64,000 nucleotides of DNA, from positions 1 through 64,000 of the forward strand of contig RPGQ01000010.1 in the NCBI GenBank assembly GCA_004193595.1, read 5' to 3'. The stretch is from Desulfobacteraceae bacterium Eth-SRB2 (GTDB taxonomy: Bacteria > Desulfobacterota > Desulfobacteria > Desulfobacterales > UBA11574). Below are positions 63,164 to 64,000 of the stretch, one piece after another. Positions within the stretch are counted from its first letter, which is position 1; each line of letters starts with the position of its first letter. The notes under the pieces are model-generated. The model did not search any database. It saw nothing but the letters and a program-made list of their open reading frames with translations, and was not told the origin of the DNA. Made by a program: the position numbers and the translations under genes.

Positions 63164-64000
63164 AAGCAACACATCTGGTCTGGATACGACGCATGAGCCA
63201 GGCCTTTTTTTTAATTCTTTTTATTTTTCTCCTGGTTGAAAGCCGCCTGCCCCAAGACATTTATCTGGATTATTCCGTAGCACTGAACGCTGAGCAGGAC
63301 ATCGATCTGGATTATCCTGTAAAATTTTTTTTTCAGCTTGATCCCCTCATATGGATTACATCTTTCATATCAGGACACCAGTGGACCACAGGCTTTGGGT
63401 GGGCTTTGGGGATTATTATCCTGACGTTTTTCTTTGGCAGGATTTTCTGTGGCTTTATCTGTCCGTTGGGTACCCTTCATCACATGGCAAGTTATATAAG
63501 ACCGGCCCTGAAAAAACAACGGATGATTTCTGCCAACCAAAAACACGCCAGTCAGAAATTCAAATATTTTTTGCTGATTCTATTTCTTATGGCTGCGTTG
63601 CTGGGTCTCAATCTCACCGGATTGTTAGACCCCATTGCTTTTTTATTTCGCTCTTTGGCTCTTGCTGTTTTCCCGGGGATCGGAACAGGGATCAAAGAAT
63701 TATTGGATCTGACTGCGCAAAGCGATATAAAAATCTTGAATTATATAAGCTACGGCGGGGAGGTTCTGGTATCACCGGTTTTCGGATATGGATATAAAGC
63801 CTTTACATCTGCATGGTTCATCGGCATTCTGTTTCTATTTATTTTGTTTCTCAACCGTATCCGGCCGCGTTTCTGGTGCCGGACACTCTGCCCTCTGGGC
63901 GCTCTATTAGGCCTTTTTGCACGGTTCAGTATCTTAAGACTGGAAAAAAATCCTGAGAAATGCACGAATTGTAATTTGTGTGTTCTATCATGTCAGGGGG
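63160..64000 (+). CDS. polyferredoxin-type membrane protein, NapH/CcoG-like (partial)
   Basis: Open from TTG at 63160 to the window end, 280 codons with no stop. AGGTGATC just upstream supports the TTG, but an ATG at 63193 is also possible. Transmembrane segments are visible (FFLILFIFLLVE, TGFGWALGIIILTFFF, KYFFLLILFLMAALLGLNLT). CGFICPLGTLHH and CRTLCPLGALLG are the twin CxxxCP motifs of NapH/MauN-type proteins, and the 4Fe-4S CTNCNLCVLSC is at the very end. It overlaps the DUF362 stop by four bases. It probably passes electrons between a membrane carrier and the DUF362 protein. Confidence 0.8.
   Translation, partial: MKATHLVWIRRMSQAFFLILFIFLLVESRLPQDIYLDYSVALNAEQDIDLDYPVKFFFQLDPLIWITSFISGHQWTTGFGWALGIIILTFFFGRIFCGFICPLGTLHHMASYIRPALKKQRMISANQKHASQKFKYFLLILFLMAALLGLNLTGLLDPIAFLFRSLALAVFPGIGTGIKELLDLTAQSDIKILNYISYGGEVLVSPVFGYGYKAFTSAWFIGILFLFILFLNRIRPRFWCRTLCPLGALLGLFARFSILRLEKNPEKCTNCNLCVLSCQG

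Overview
The window reads as a chromosomal piece of a strictly anaerobic deltaproteobacterium of the Desulfobacterota type. This is an inference from gene content: an indolepyruvate-type and a giant fused 2-oxoacid:ferredoxin oxidoreductase, an ETF pair, many Fe-S and radical SAM proteins, a HesB/IscA-like selenoprotein with an in-frame UGA, a sigma-54 activator with PAS domains, and GlnRS beside GluRS. No rRNA or species marker is present, so the lineage is not proven.

Layout. 1-9.8 kb is housekeeping: the end of sucD, then serA, pgsA, an exported FlgT-like protein, a polyprenyl synthase, rimO, etfA, etfB and apbE. 9.9-29.1 kb is a defence island on the minus strand. Its core is an operon DUF499 ATPase - DUF3780 - DUF1156 DNA methylase - DUF3800 - a 162-residue protein - PLD/SNF2 helicase, followed by two tiny ORFs and a zeta-like kinase with a small partner. 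Upstream lies a second module, an N6-adenine methylase with a PD-(D/E)xK-like partner. It sits exactly between the C-terminal stump of a Type III Mod gene and the N-terminal stump of a Type III Res gene, with broken Fic and HigB genes around it. 29.5-33.4 kb holds a divergent SNF2 helicase with a zinc-ribbon partner. 33.9-34.3 kb has two tRNA-Ser genes. 36.4-46.5 kb has the 2-oxoacid oxidoreductase genes around a sigma-54 activator, with a sigma-54 promoter and a palindromic upstream site visible. 47-64 kb is mixed: DnaJ-type proteins, an M48 protease, a radical SAM protein, WbqC, gltX, glnS, FmdB, a macrodomain protein, the selenoprotein, an O-methyltransferase, DUF362 and a truncated polyferredoxin membrane protein.

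Repeats. The intergenic spaces are unusually full of short inverted-repeat elements of about 110-540 bp in at least eight families, called F1-F9 here. Several have arms built from short repeated words (TGTCAGG, GGTTCA, AAGTGAACTAAAG, ATTGGAATA). Two of them enclose damaged S23-type four-helix-bundle genes, one inside the defence operon. Another family carries a 30-codon ORF whose two copies differ mostly at third codon positions. These elements, and the layered restriction-modification remains, are the parts most worth following up.
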